Assembly (NCBI GenBank): GCA_933228895.1
Contig: OW121852.1
Span: 62,848,872 to 62,912,871 of the forward strand
From: Platycnemis pennipes
Lineage: Eukaryota > Arthropoda > Insecta > Odonata > Platycnemididae
Reading direction: 5' to 3'
DNA: 64,000 nucleotides
Positions 22,962 through 33,533 of this stretch are shown here, piece by piece (within the stretch, counting starts at the first letter, position 1; every line of letters begins with the position of its first letter). The notes below the pieces were generated by a model. The model did no database searches. It saw nothing but the letters and a program-made list of their open reading frames with translations, and had not been told where the DNA came from. A program made the position numbers and the translations under genes.

Positions 22962-23185
22962 ATACCCCTGGGATTTCAATAGGCATTTGCCTGTCATCAA
23001 GTTTCCCAGGGGCTGAACCAACAGAACTTGACAAACACCCACGCCCTGGGTGGAGAAAAACCCACCCAGGCGGGACTCGAACCCGCGACCGTAGGATTAG
23101 CAGGCGGAGACTTAGGTTGCCTCGCCTGCTCGCCGACCTCGCCGCCACCGGGGCCGGCATAAGTCCTTGTGGTCCCCTGTGCTTG
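22962..23185 (-). mobile_element. SINE-C, tRNA-headed with two stem-forming blocks
   Basis: The minus strand carries a tRNA-like head with a perfect B box, GGTTCGAGTCC (23073-23083), after AGTCTCCGCCTGCTAATCC. Directly after the B box a 9-bp stem can form (23045-23053 with 23062-23070, arms CCTGGGTGG/CCACCCAGG). A second pair of arms, CCCCTGGGA and TCCCAGGGG, lies at 22965-22973 and 23004-23012. TGGTCCAT at 22954-22961 and 23186-23193 may be the target-site duplication. The 5' edge is the least certain part, because sequence to the right (to about 23220) also resembles a piece of the SINE-A-like fragment near 23690. Confidence 0.8.
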
Positions 23186-23489
23186 TGGTCCATCTGTCCT
23201 TCCCTCGTACACTTCCATTCCATTCGTTTTTAAAGCAAGGCTGAACTCAAATTTATGCAAATTCGATAGATTTGTTGTGTTTAGTATTGCTAGTTAAATG
23301 TACATTAATGTAGATGCTAATTATATGCATTGTTGTAAAGGCTATTCACCGAACCAGGCACTAAAAATACTACGAGTGAATATGATTTGATGTAACGGAC
23401 AGCAGAACGATCAGTATTTTAAGAATAATCTAAACCAGGAGAGTCATAAATAATTAAATACACAATCTTCAAGACATAACAGAAAGGAT

Positions 23490-23735
23490 AAGTGTAGAGG
23501 TTAGAGACCTGGTATCCCATCTGGGTTGTAATTCAGATGAAGATAAGTGTCATTGGTAAACCGGCTCTTACTTGAGTGCCTTCTGGAAACCATTCGAGTT
23601 CAGCACTCCGTCCGTCGGATGGGACGTAAAATCGTAGGCCCCTTGGCCTCTTTCGTTTAATAGCAGTCTTATACCGACTCAAGGTTTCTCTCCAACCTTC
23701 CCTCGTAGACTTCCATTCCAATCTCTACACCTTTC
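23490..23735 (+). mobile_element. SINE-A copy, degraded
   Basis: GTTAGAGACCTGGTATCCCAT is the decayed head, ACTTGAGTGCCTTCTGGA the middle, and ACTCCGTCCGTCGGATGGGA with GGCCCCTTGGCC the diagnostic body. The B box is lost. It ends in a TTCCCTCGTAGACTTCCATT block that also occurs near 23200. Confidence 0.75.
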
Positions 23736-25949
23736 TTCTTTGTCTGACGTCCCTTCTAGTGCAGGTACGGACTTAAACACACGCATGATGATTCAATAAA
23801 TATTAGTAAATAATTTATGACCTGAAATCTGCCAGTCCTTCACCATGCCTCGGCATATAATAGAAATTTGAACGATTGTTTCGTATATCTGCTGTAGCTT
23901 CTTTAACACCTTCCTCCCAATGTACGGACTGGAGGTAAGCTCTTATATCCCTCAATCGAGTTGTGCACCTCAATTTGGATCAGAAAATAGCATTACCTCG
24001 TCCTACTTCATAGTTTCTAAACCACCCTTCATTCTTCCCCAAATCCTTCATTTGCAGACTGAAAAAATAAATAAAATCACTCAAGACTATTACCCACTAG
24101 CTCATCGTTTTTTACACGAGACACTTATCCTTCATATCACTGTGGTCATTGAAATGTTTCAGTATCCATTACTCAGTCGCATAATTTTAGTGCATATGGT
24201 ATACATGTAGCGTCTATAGTGGATGCTCTATATGGAGGCTCCCTTTCAACATGATTACTCTCATGTAATGACTCGTAAAATAGAAAGCAACTTATATTTT
24301 ATTGGGCAGTTTTTATCTGCTATTATGTTAGAATATTCATTAAAATGGGCCTGGAGAGTGGCGCGTGATTGATGTCGTAAGATTCCGTTCTCATTAGCAT
24401 ATTTGAGAAATCAGTCTTTGTGTTGTAGTTCATTTATTATTTATAAATTAAAATTGATTTATTGTGATAATTATTTATTGTAAAATGTAGCACTCTATGC
24501 AAAGCTATTATTTCAGCTTATTTCTCGAAGATAAAACTTTGGAAAAACACTATTTTCCATTGCAGTGTGTTGGAAATCTCATGCCACCTATTTCCTACTT
24601 AGTGCTCAGATTTTTCAGTTTCATTGTCCTTTCCAACGTTTCCGTAATCACGAAGGGATTGATGGTTCTCAGAAATGGTAGGTAATGGAAGAAGTAGAAT
24701 AAATTTATTTGCCATGTATAGGAGGAGAGAATTGGATTACGTAGAGAACGCGGGAAGTCACGTGAGGGTAAATGAAACGGCCCGCGTGTGAGTGTAAAAC
24801 AAATGAAAAACTTCATCCGCTCAGCTTAAGTTCTGAGCCATTCTTTCCCGCCTTCTATATACACTTTCTCGCTTCAAGTTTCTTTGCTCTTTTTCTCGCC
24901 TCCTTTTTCCCTCTCTCTCTCTCTGTGTCTCTTGCTCTTCTTCATTTCCTATTCTTCTATCTCGCGCACTACTTATTCACGCAAAGCATTAAACTTTTAC
25001 GCTCTCTTCTCGCGTGCGTAGGAGGAAGTGTGGGCTTGGTAGTAAAATAAAGCGAAGAGTGAATCTCTTACTCCGTCGGGTGGAATGAAGCGGGAGTTTT
25101 AAATTGCAACTCTCTTCTTTCTATTTTTACGTTTTCCCTCGCCTTTTTCGCCGAGCATATTTTTTATGTTCGGAGCTCCGGCGAAGTGGAATTGAAATAA
25201 AAATGTGCACATTTCTTTCACTAGGCTTTCTTTTCATTCGCGCTCAGCGCAGTTTTCAACTGGCGACGATATGGAGACTACGCTGAAGTTTTATCGTCGC
25301 AATCGGAGGTAATTTTGGTATTGTATCATTTTTCACGCGAATACCGTTACCAATGCTCGCATTTGTCAATTAGGCACCTAAGTGCTTCCTTTACAGAATT
25401 AAAAACACCTTAAAGTGTATCCGAATCCATTAGGTATCAATTACACGCCAAGTCTAGTGATCTATTTTTTCCATCAGCAAAAGAAATAACAAATACACCG
25501 TTTGCGATGTCTGAAATAATGTTCTGCAAGAATTGATTCAATCAAAGTGGTATTCAACATTTTAGGCTTTTGGATAATCCCTGCGTAATATCCCCAATCC
25601 ATATTGCAACTATTTTTCATGTCTCACTGCCATAATGAAGTATGATGTGGTCAACATAATCCTTGATCGATATGTTGGTAACATTATTCATTTGTTGTTA
25701 GTCTTTATTTAAGTAAATTTTCAAAGGCAGGAATGAATAATTTTCTAAGAACCATATCTTTCAGGGGAAACCACTTTTGGCACAGTGAAAGAAGCTGATC
25801 CTCTACCTTTATGAGATATGGGAGCGTGGAGGGGATTGCAAGAAGGCAGGCTACCCGCCCGTAGGGCCAGAATTCAAAACCCTATAAGAATATATGGGGA
25901 ACCCTACTAGGATACTATTTGGAGTACACTACACTACACTGGATACTAC
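23736..25949. other. Non-coding stretch
   Basis: No gene or RNA recognised. A (CT)-rich tract lies near 24908-24935, and the segment 24830-25000 is pyrimidine-rich. The open frames present are short and follow base composition. Confidence 0.45.
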
Positions 25950-26010
25950 ACCCAAAGTCAGCTCTTCATCCGTCAGATGGGACTAAAACTATTGACTCCT
26001 TAGTTACTTT
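25950..26010 (+). mobile_element. Possible SINE-A body fragment
   Basis: CAGCTCTTCATCCGTCAGAT followed by GGGAC and GACTCCTTAG resembles the CAGTACTCCGTCCGTCGGAT, GGGACG, CCCCTTGGCG order of SINE-A. It is short and diverged. Confidence 0.35.
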
Positions 26011-27348
26011 CTCCCCATCCTTCCTCCTTGCCGTATTTCCTTGCACCCTGCCTCTGTTCCCTTTCAGACCCTTATTTACCCATAACCACCCAGTATGAGC
26101 TGGACGGAATTGAAACCGTTGATTTGGTGTGATGCATGGTTTAGTATTTGGCGAGGTCACGCTCACCAACAGGACCAAATTCCTGGTTGAAACACTGTAA
26201 AGGATTTTGGTATCGTAGACGGTTGATTTGACTTCGAAAATTGACTTGCACATCGCTTTAGGGAGGTTTTGATTGGGAGAAAACGATTATGCAATTAGTG
26301 AACAACTTCGATCTTAGTCATTGGAAAAAAGGCTCACGTGTTTTTTTTTCGTTTCGCTTCCGTGAAAATTTATGCTTGTGCGTGTGGGGAGTCCTTTGTC
26401 TTTCACCTGAAAGCGTCGCTCGAGTGCGGGAACGAATCGATAAGGTGGCGGATTAGCCGAAGGGAAATAGACTTCCGTCCGTCGGTATTTATGGCGCTCA
26501 TACTTTTCCCCGTCGACGATACGTGATCAGAATATGGCCTTGGTGCCGATGTTAACTGTGGGCTCCCCAGTTTAAGGAAAGGAAATGGAACGGACGGCCA
26601 CAAGAAGTTTGAAGAGTCTTATGTTCCCATCACCACGATTCCGCCTCAGACTTTTGCTTTCTCGCTATTCTCAATTCGAAAACCTCAAGGCGAAGTAATT
26701 AGCCAGGTGGTTTAATATGTTCCGCTCATGAAATTTTTATTTCGATGAAATTATTCCACTTTCGTATAAACATTAATGTAGATTGCGAATCTGGGTTCTT
26801 TCAAATTAAAAAAATAACTTTTTTTAAACGCAACTTTCTGGCAATCCTCCGAAAATCATGAACAAACGTATTATTTTCATCTAAGGATATTTTTCGTCTC
26901 AGGATATTTTTGCTGCGTTGAAATGAAGTTTTTCGGGTGTTCTAAATCCCTTATTGGTAAATCTGGGCAAATCAAAAGTTATACCGTTTCTCCTTTCCCA
27001 ATTCATTTCCTTTATCTTCATTGGCGAGATACTAGATCACTGACGTCTCATTCCTTATTTATGTCGATACCGATGCTTACGTAAGGAACTTAAAATGAGC
27101 TAATATTTGGTTGTGATTATTTTAAGTAAGCGGTCTTGAAGAATTATTTGCGCATATTTTTGATAAATATTTTCAAGCGTGTTAATAGATAAAATAATAA
27201 AAACGATTCATATAAGGATCCAATTATGACAGGGCTCAGCAATGTTCTCATATCCCATTTGCGCTGGGATTATTCAAGGTTCTCTCTCAGTTCTCATAGT
27301 TTTAAACAGATACGAAGCACTACTAATCACTTTAAGCAGACGAAAAGG
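26011..27348. other. Non-coding stretch
   Basis: Near 26095-26165 the minus strand has a B-box-like GGTTTCAATTCCG that may be another SINE head. Nothing else is recognisable; the region is AT-rich. Confidence 0.4.
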
Positions 27349-27688
27349 GTTAGTTAGTTGTTAATTTGGGGAGGCGATCAACGGTTAGGATATTTTGTGT
27401 CATTTAGGATACTTACGCGGATAAAAAAGAGGAGTTAGATGGTTTTCAGGGAACAGAGGATGGGGGAGAGAAATCTAGCGTGCGTATAAGCCTAACTCTC
27501 AACGAAAGGCGCCAAGGGGTCCACAATCTTAATGTCCCACGCGACGGACTGAGTACTGAACCTGGAGTGTTCTTCTCGCAGCACTCGAGTAGGGACTGGT
27601 GTTGCTGTAAAAAATTATTTCACTGTCGAGACACGAATTGATTTTAGTAACTGGAATCACCGGATAATGTATTGGGAATGGCGGTCAC
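27349..27688 (-). mobile_element. SINE-A, full length but diverged
   Basis: It starts with a GTTAGTTAGTTG tail complement, followed by GGGGAGGCGATCAACGG, GAGAGAAATCTAGCG, AAAGGCGCCAAGGGGTCC and GACGGACTGAGTACTGAACC. The B box is destroyed (GACACGAATTGATT where the complement of GGTTCGATTCC is expected), so this copy would not be transcribed. Confidence 0.85.
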
Positions 27689-28710
27689 GTTTTAACTTTC
27701 CTTAAATCAATAAGAAAAAAAACATAATGCGAGCACGTGCGTTATGATGATCCATGATCTCACCCCAGCTCTTTTGTGTAAGTGGCTCGGAGTACAATCT
27801 GTCAACGAGTCAAGTGTTCCATTCGCTAATGCTCATATATTATATTATATTTGTTAGTATTCCATCTTTATAGCCAGTCAGATAGGTACTACTCAATTTC
27901 CATTTTCACCTGCATCTGCTGAGTAACTTACAAGTTACCGCAAGGGTGTGTCGTCCGGAGATAATCATCATACGTATATTACGTATATGTTGCAATAAAT
28001 AAAAGCTAATTAAAGAAATTATTTGTCATGTGTGCACTAGGCGCGTTCAATCAAACAGTTAGTGTATACAAAGTCATATATCTACTCATTATTGTGGTTT
28101 AGTAATTTATTTTAGGCTTTAAATCTCAGATGCGTATGAAGCGTGAACTTAACATGATTCACTAGAGTCAAATATCTTTTTATAATGCACTAAATCTTCT
28201 CTACCTATATTTCATATTACATATTCGGCTACATTTCTGCCTATTACGATCCCTTACAGTTTGCAAAAAAAGCAATTCAAATCTTTCGGTACAGCAGTTT
28301 TGAATCCTAAAGTCCGTTTTTTTCTGATCGAATTGAGCGTAAATAGATAGGCATTCTTAATCTGTTACAATTTAGATATCCATTTCTATTAACTCTCGAT
28401 AGCAGAATAATGCGAACCTGATATTTTAGATAACCAGGGATGCGAGTTACACAACGCCGAAACGTTTACATAAAGAAGTGTGAATGAGAATTTGGTGGCG
28501 GCATTTAAGAAGTGGTCATGGAGATGGATGGAGAAGGCCAGATGGGAGGGTAGGAAGAAGAAGGGGTGGAACGAGAAATGCGGAATATAAGGGGTAAGGA
28601 GAAGTAAAGGACGATTGTGTTCGAGGCAAATCATGATGGGAGAAAGTGCATTTTTAATTAAATGGGAGAAAATAATATTGTGGAAAGCATAAAAGCAAGC
28701 ACAATAATTA
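27689..28710. other. Non-coding stretch
   Basis: AT-rich. From about 28480 to 28640 the plus strand becomes purine-rich, which produces a long minus-strand Phe/Ser/Leu frame without a recognisable domain. Confidence 0.45.
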
Positions 28711-28887
28711 CAGTTGACTTTGTTTCTCCACATGGATTTAATGAACGCGACCATGTTTACGTTGCATAGCAACATCATCAGCAACTTAGAGCAGATCAGA
28801 GCATCAACACCAAGACCTGACGATGTTGCTCTGCGACGAAACTATGGTCGTTTTGATTAAATCCATGTGGAGAAACTAAGTCAACTG
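28711..28887. mobile_element. Foldback with hammerhead-ribozyme-like cores
   Basis: Two ~74-bp arms (28711-28785 and 28814-28887) are inverted copies of each other, with about 30 bp between them. They share CAGTTGACTT(T/A)GTTTCTCC, CATGGATTTAAT, then CGACCAT and AGCAACATC. Reading outward from the centre, each arm starts with a CTGANGA box, a short hairpin, then a GAAA-like box and GGTC. Such hammerhead-like modules are known from Penelope-like elements and small animal retroposons. Which family this belongs to is not shown by the sequence. Confidence 0.75.
28811..28855 (+). ncRNA. Hammerhead ribozyme-like motif, type I layout
   Basis: Order on the plus strand: stem I 5' strand CAAGAC (28811-28816), CTGACGA (28817-28823), one extra T, stem II GTTGC/GCGAC around a TCT loop (28825-28837), GAAA (28838-28841), a tiny stem III closed by A-C/G-T around CTATGG, the cleavage triplet GTC ending at 28849, and stem I 3' strand GTTTTG (28850-28855). 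Stem I pairs at all six positions, counting one G-U. The extra T between the CUGANGA box and stem II departs from the textbook core. Very short stem III is a known trait of the Penelope-type hammerheads. Self-cleavage is inferred, not shown. Confidence 0.55.
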
Positions 28888-29669
28888 TTTTTATTTCGGA
28901 ATTAATCGTTTCTACAAAGTTACTCCTGACACTATTGAATATGAATACTTGACGAGGAATTTATAATAGAAATGTGGTTTGAAAATGAAGGAAGTAAAAT
29001 GCATTGGAAAGCATTATTTATCCACTGATTTACCTATTGAAATGTTAGGTATACAATGTATTCATGCACAACTATCCCTCTTAATTCAGTGATGCCCTCA
29101 GCTGGGGGTTGTCTTCCCTTAGCAACTCCACATAAGGCAGCTAACCCAACTATCTAGTCACGCCCTCACAGCATTCGTCTATTTCGTGTGGTGAGTCCTC
29201 CTGTAATGGAGGAGGATGCGTGGGATAAATAAAGGGATGTGGGCGTTTCTTGAGGAGGGAAGATTTCTCAGCCCTTCCTCTCTTGGAGTGGTTGAGCTCT
29301 TCCCTTAAGTGTTTCATGCTGGCTTTTCTCGTGCGTCTCTCTCTCCCATCTTGTGCGTGGGAGAGGCGGTAGCTGGCACGACTGAGCTCCCGGGTAAGAC
29401 GAATCGGGCGTATCCCTCACGTTCTCCCCGAGTGGTACTTGTATTTTTGTCGTTCAAAAGCCTTGGTCCTCCTCATAACCGATGCGTGGGATGTAATAGA
29501 ATGAGAGGAGGTACTTCGCAAAGATATTCTGACGAACGAGTCTCGGGAGCAGCTCATTGAAGATTTTTCCCGTAATTATTCCAACGCCACCCTTCATTGA
29601 AGAGGGATGAAGGATGTTGTTCTATTGTGATTATTTATATACACTAAAAATAATTACCAGGCTATTGTG
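28888..29669. other. Non-coding stretch
   Basis: No gene or RNA recognised. The segment 29270-29560 is moderately GC-rich with an 83-codon plus-strand frame lacking any familiar motif. Confidence 0.4.
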
Positions 29670-29800
29670 GGAGGATAGAGACTTCATGTCCCAAGTCCAG
29701 GCTTGTACCTTAGTGGCAGAGATTTTTTTACTGGAATACCGGTGATATCCACTGTGTGAGAAACGTACAAGTTCTAAACTCCATTCTTCTGATGTATAAT
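29670..29800 (+). mobile_element. SINE-A head and middle, strongly degraded
   Basis: GAGACTTCATGTCCCAAGTCC, GGCTTGTACC, GGCAGAGATTTTTTTACTGG, AATACCGGTG and AACTCCATTCTTCTGATG follow the SINE-A order (head, B-box region, GGATTTTTCAGTGG, AAACCGGTCC, ACTCCGTCCGTCGGATG). Many substitutions. Confidence 0.5.
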
Positions 29801-31410
29801 ACAGCTGTAAACTTTACATTAAACCTTACGGTATAAGTAAATGAATATAGCTACCAAATTACTCTTCTGTTTTTCTTCTTTAACGTATAAAAATGCAAAT
29901 TTCAACCCACCACGCGTTTATACTTAGTTCTTTAGACTATGTGAACTCAACACGTTACTGACATCAATCTGTTAATTTCCAGTTCAATTAATTAATAAGC
30001 ATGGAAATGGTTATAAATAAATTCATGCACATAGAAAAATTGTTGAAGATCGTACTTGAACTTCATCAACGGCATATTTGCCGTTGATGAAGTTCACGTA
30101 TTAAAGTTAAATAAAATCCGATGAAGAAAATAATTTACTCAATAATTCTTTTGTTATTCGAATATCATAATGTTTGGCTTCTCGAATCTAATAGATTAAT
30201 ATGGTGCCGTGTAAATCTCTTAAAATTACCTCACGGGCGTAAAGTTAGGGGGCAATAGCTTGCTCAATGCAATAAATTCTCAGTTGTGCCGTAACTGGAA
30301 ACTACTGAAAGTAATTAAATTCTCCCATTGAAGGTGAGTTTCCTTAAACGGAGGAATACCAATCCGCGCTCGTTCTCATGTAGCCAACAATCAGGAAGAT
30401 AATTTACTTATGAGATTATAATTTGAGGGAGGGAGTTGAAGAGGTAGTAGAGTTCATTTTTGCATAAGGTGCTGCATATCATGATCCTATTACATTAATT
30501 TTCATAATAAAAACCATAAGGTGAAAAAGACATCCTGAGACGGAGTTAAACCCGGGTTTCTTTAGATCGTCGTCAGGTGGAGGGTTGTTTCTTCTTAGCT
30601 ACTGCTTCCGATCATCTGGCGAGAGTTGACTTATTTTAGTTGGTTTGCGGTTTTATGGCTGTATTAATGGAGAGTCTATATTCTGCTTTTAAGCTTTTCC
30701 CCACTGTCCGTGAACATTCACTTCCCTGCGCTATTTTTCTCTTCAGAAAAGGAGGCTTTCCACTTCCCTTAATACTATATAAAATGCCCCACTCTTCCTC
30801 TCTCGCGCTCCCCTTCTGTGGATCCTTCCTTCTTTAATGACCTCTAGAACCGCCATTGTCCATTATTACTTGTTCCAACCACATTCTATCTCCTCATAAT
30901 TTCCTCCAGCAGTTTGCTCGCTGCCCCCACCATCTTTAAGAACTTCCTCGTTCATCTTACGTTCTTTCTATCTTACTTTCTCCTCGCTTCTCTAAACACA
31001 CAATTCCAACTCCTTGGATATTTTTTCATTCTCTTTCTCCGGGAATTAATGTCTTGGAAGCATATAACGGAACTCGCTATATTAAACTCTGGGAGTAATA
31101 ATTTCTTGCCATCCTTTTGTTGGGCTTCGGTCACTAGCTCCATCCAAGTAGCACGCTTTATACTACATCTATTTTTTACCTTGCAAGCCGTGGCCTTTTT
31201 CGCGAAGTCTCCTTGTTAGTTTATAACACAGTTGGCATACCAAATTTTGCGGAAACATAATATTTATATCATGTATAATCATAACATATATATCATTAGA
31301 ACACTATATTGTGTTACTTCTCATTATAGATGTTCATACACAATGTTACCCTTACACAACACATTGTTATGCGTAACGCTATGAAATATCTTTATGATAG
31401 GATTGTACGA
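29801..31410. other. Non-coding; contains palindrome at 30053
   Basis: The stretch is AT-rich except for a pyrimidine-rich part (about 30690-31010). The only structured feature seen is the palindrome described separately. A possible SINE-head B box complement lies near 30545. Confidence 0.45.
30053..30100. repeat. 22-bp-arm palindrome (short hairpin)
   Basis: Arms 30053-30074 and 30079-30100 are complementary with one mismatch, around a TATT loop. The core reads CTTCATCAACGGCA, then TATT, then TGCCGTTGATGAAG. A 4-nt loop is too tight for a normal microRNA precursor. It could be a relic of a small inverted-repeat element or a recent palindromic duplication. Confidence 0.9.
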
Positions 31411-31480
31411 AGAATACTTAACGTTGCAATTCCACAAGGAATTATTTATTGCGTCTGGCTTTCGCTGCAAAATAGATGCT
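31411..31480 (-). mobile_element. Single arm of the 31.7-kb hammerhead-type element
   Basis: AACGTTGCAATTCCACAAGG, ATTATTTATTGCG, TCTGGCTTTCGCTGC follows the left arm at 31640-31690 (ACGTTGCAATTCTATAAGG, ATTAATAACGACCAGGTTTCGTTGC). On the minus strand the ribozyme-like part has GCAGCGAAAGCC in place of GCAACGAAACC, and the CTGANGA box is not recognisable. This is a degraded third copy. Confidence 0.5.
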
Positions 31481-31637
31481 CTACAATTGTGCAACCTCAT
31501 TAGTTATCTGGAGAGATTGTTTAAAATGTTCTGTCGGTTGATTTATGGTAGCATTAAATACCTTCCATTGTAACCTACATAACTGATGCTTAATGATAAA
31601 ATAGCAATCGGTGTAAAGTAGTATTTTAGGAAGAACT

Positions 31638-31765
31638 ATAACGTTGCAATTCTATAAGGAGTTACATTAATAACGACCAGGTTTCGTTGCTATAGCAACA
31701 TCTTCAGGTGGGAATTTTTATTCCTCAGGATATTGCTCTGCAACGAAATCTGGTCATGACTAACA
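31638..31765. mobile_element. Second foldback with hammerhead-ribozyme-like cores
   Basis: Arms 31672-31710 and 31721-31758 are inverted copies: GACCAGGTTTCGTTGCTATA, GCAACATCTTCAGG versus CCTCAGGATATTGCTCTGC, AACGAAATCTGGTC. The design is the same as the 28.7-kb foldback, but the outer sequences differ, so the two are separate elements or diverged families sharing the ribozyme-like module. Confidence 0.7.
31665..31713 (-). ncRNA. Hammerhead ribozyme-like motif
   Basis: On the minus strand: CTGAAGA (31701-31707), one extra T, the perfect palindromic hairpin GTTGCTATAGCAAC (31686-31699), GAAAC (31681-31685), CTG, and the triplet GTC (31675-31677). Stem III would be two base pairs. Stem I is weak here (only C-G and A-T next to the core), so cleavage as a monomer is doubtful. 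The partner arm on the plus strand has CTCAGGA instead of CTGANGA and is therefore broken. Confidence 0.45.
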
Positions 31766-31959
31766 AAAGTCGTATGAAAATGCAACGCAATGCCTTTTTC
31801 CGAAACCCCTGCTACCTTACCCTTGTTAGCCACTTTTAAACGTTACTTTCCTAGCCCTCTATAGTTCTTCATACGCCAATGCTGTTCTTACCGACAGATG
31901 TTACCGTTAACCAAGGTCATTTACTCCCTAAATGATTCATGGATGTTACAGATAGGCAT
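31766..31959. other. Non-coding
   Basis: Nothing recognised. Confidence 0.4.
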
Positions 31960-32180
31960 TTAGAAGAAGGGAGAAAGGTGGACTCGTCAGCCATCTCTTG
32001 ACGGAAGGCTCTATTGGTTCCACTGTTTTACACCCCATCCGACTGACGAAGTACTGATATTGAAGTCCTGTACTCTCCGTACTTAAGTTGGAACCGATGT
32101 AACACTGAAAAAGGAGCAGTTCTCTATTTCCAACCTGGAGTCTTTGGATGGGAATCTGGTACTCTGAACCACACCAACCG
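31960..32180 (-). mobile_element. SINE-A copy, degraded
   Basis: GGTTCCACTGTTTTACACC, CATCCGACTGACGAAGTACTG and AAGTTGGAACCGATG follow the complement of the SINE-A body. The head near TACTCTGAACCACACCAACC is recognisable. The B box is lost (TTTCCAACCTGGAG). Confidence 0.75.
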
Positions 32181-33261
32181 GATCCAATAATGTCTTTAAC
32201 ACTACGCCTATCTTCCTTCAATATGAATATCCGTTAACTATTTATTGAAGATTAAAACGAATCTCTTTTAATCTCTCAAGTATTTTCTTGGGAGTTTTTT
32301 CAGTGATTCAGTATCGTTCCTGAATTTAATGTATCTTTTATGGCTACTGGCTTGCATGTCCATCTCTTTGATCGTCTCAGGATGATTCTCCGTCTTAATT
32401 ACCCACGTTTTCTACCCTCCCCATGATTCTGAACTGGAGAAAAGGCAATAGCTCTAGTCACGAGTTTCACGGATGTACGAGCGCCAATTCTGGCCGCGTG
32501 AATTACAATTACGTGCTTTTTTCCCATATCGGGAAGTCTTCTGCATTTGAAATTTTTCGGCCCCCATCTCCCCTTCCCGCTTCCTCCTCTCTTATCCACC
32601 AACATCGCCATCCATTACGAACATTTGCGTTTTATCGCCCGCTAAACGACCCCGCTGCGGCGTTGTTTCTTTTCCCTCTTACGTCTTGGAGAATAGGTCA
32701 GGCGAAAGAATGAAGACGTCTTCCTCTCTGCCCAGAAATATATAAATTCCCTTTCTTATGCTATCACTCGGAGCATTTGAAGAAAAAGTGTTTGCTCTCT
32801 TGTCCCCCTTAGGATCCCCATTCTCAGGAATGACCATTTAGAACTTCTTTCCACGTCAGTTTGTAGCCAATTATTTCGTAAAGAACATATCTTAGCCGAC
32901 TGTTTGCAAAACTAACAGTTCGTAAACGTGACATAACGAACGGCCGTATTTACGAAAAAGTGAGCTGATTGATGACTGGTTGCGGTTAAGAATTGTCTTG
33001 GTGATGAACAGTTTGCTTACGATATTTGTGGTTACGAAATGTTGGTTTACGAAAAGTCAATTTTGAGATATATTTTATGTGATGGGTGGTTACGAACTGA
33101 CGTAACTCATCTTAGGTTTTATCTCTTTGGATGGAGACATTGTGCACATGCTGATTTAACTAGGAGTACATCGTACGGAACTGGTATATATGAGTCTATC
33201 TACTCTCTATATACTCAATCTACTCTCATATGTACCTACTCAAAAAGTATATATGAAAGTA
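32181..33261. other. Non-coding stretch
   Basis: No gene recognised. Short TACTC/TATATG-rich low-complexity sequence occurs at about 33185-33245, just before the palindrome. Confidence 0.45.
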
Positions 33262-33307
33262 TTATAATGATGACCAATATATAAGTATATATTGGTCATC
33301 ATTATAA
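33262..33307. repeat. Perfect 22-bp-arm palindrome
   Basis: Arms 33262-33283 and 33286-33307 are exact complements around an AG centre. The core reads GATGACCAATATATA, then AG, then TATATATTGGTCATC. Two bases between arms make it nearly a true palindrome, able to extrude as a cruciform. No element ends or target duplications were found around it. Confidence 0.92.
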
Positions 33308-33533
33308 AAATCATAAATTAGTTAACTGCAGCCTTCTGTTATGTATTTATTATTCCTCAGTTTATTCATCCTTCCTCTGAGTCTTCATGGTATCTATTCT
33401 CTCCTAAATCCTTCTTTATGTGCCCTATATATATGTATCTACCCCTTAGTCATCCTCTTTGTGTCTTTCCCACATTTCTTCTCAATTACGTTTTCAACTG
33501 TTATATTCAATACACCTAATTCTCCTATGTCGT
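33308..33533. other. T-rich non-coding; left target site at its end
   Basis: TCCTATGTCGT at 33523-33533 is the left target-site duplication of the SINE-A copy that follows. Otherwise featureless. Confidence 0.5.

Noticed and set aside
23020..23158. Functional tRNA gene in the SINE-C head
   Set aside because: The B box is perfect, but the 5' end does not pair with the 3' acceptor side and the tRNA-like part continues into a repeat body.
30053..30100. microRNA precursor
   Set aside because: A 4-nt loop and a total length of 48 nt are too short for a normal precursor.
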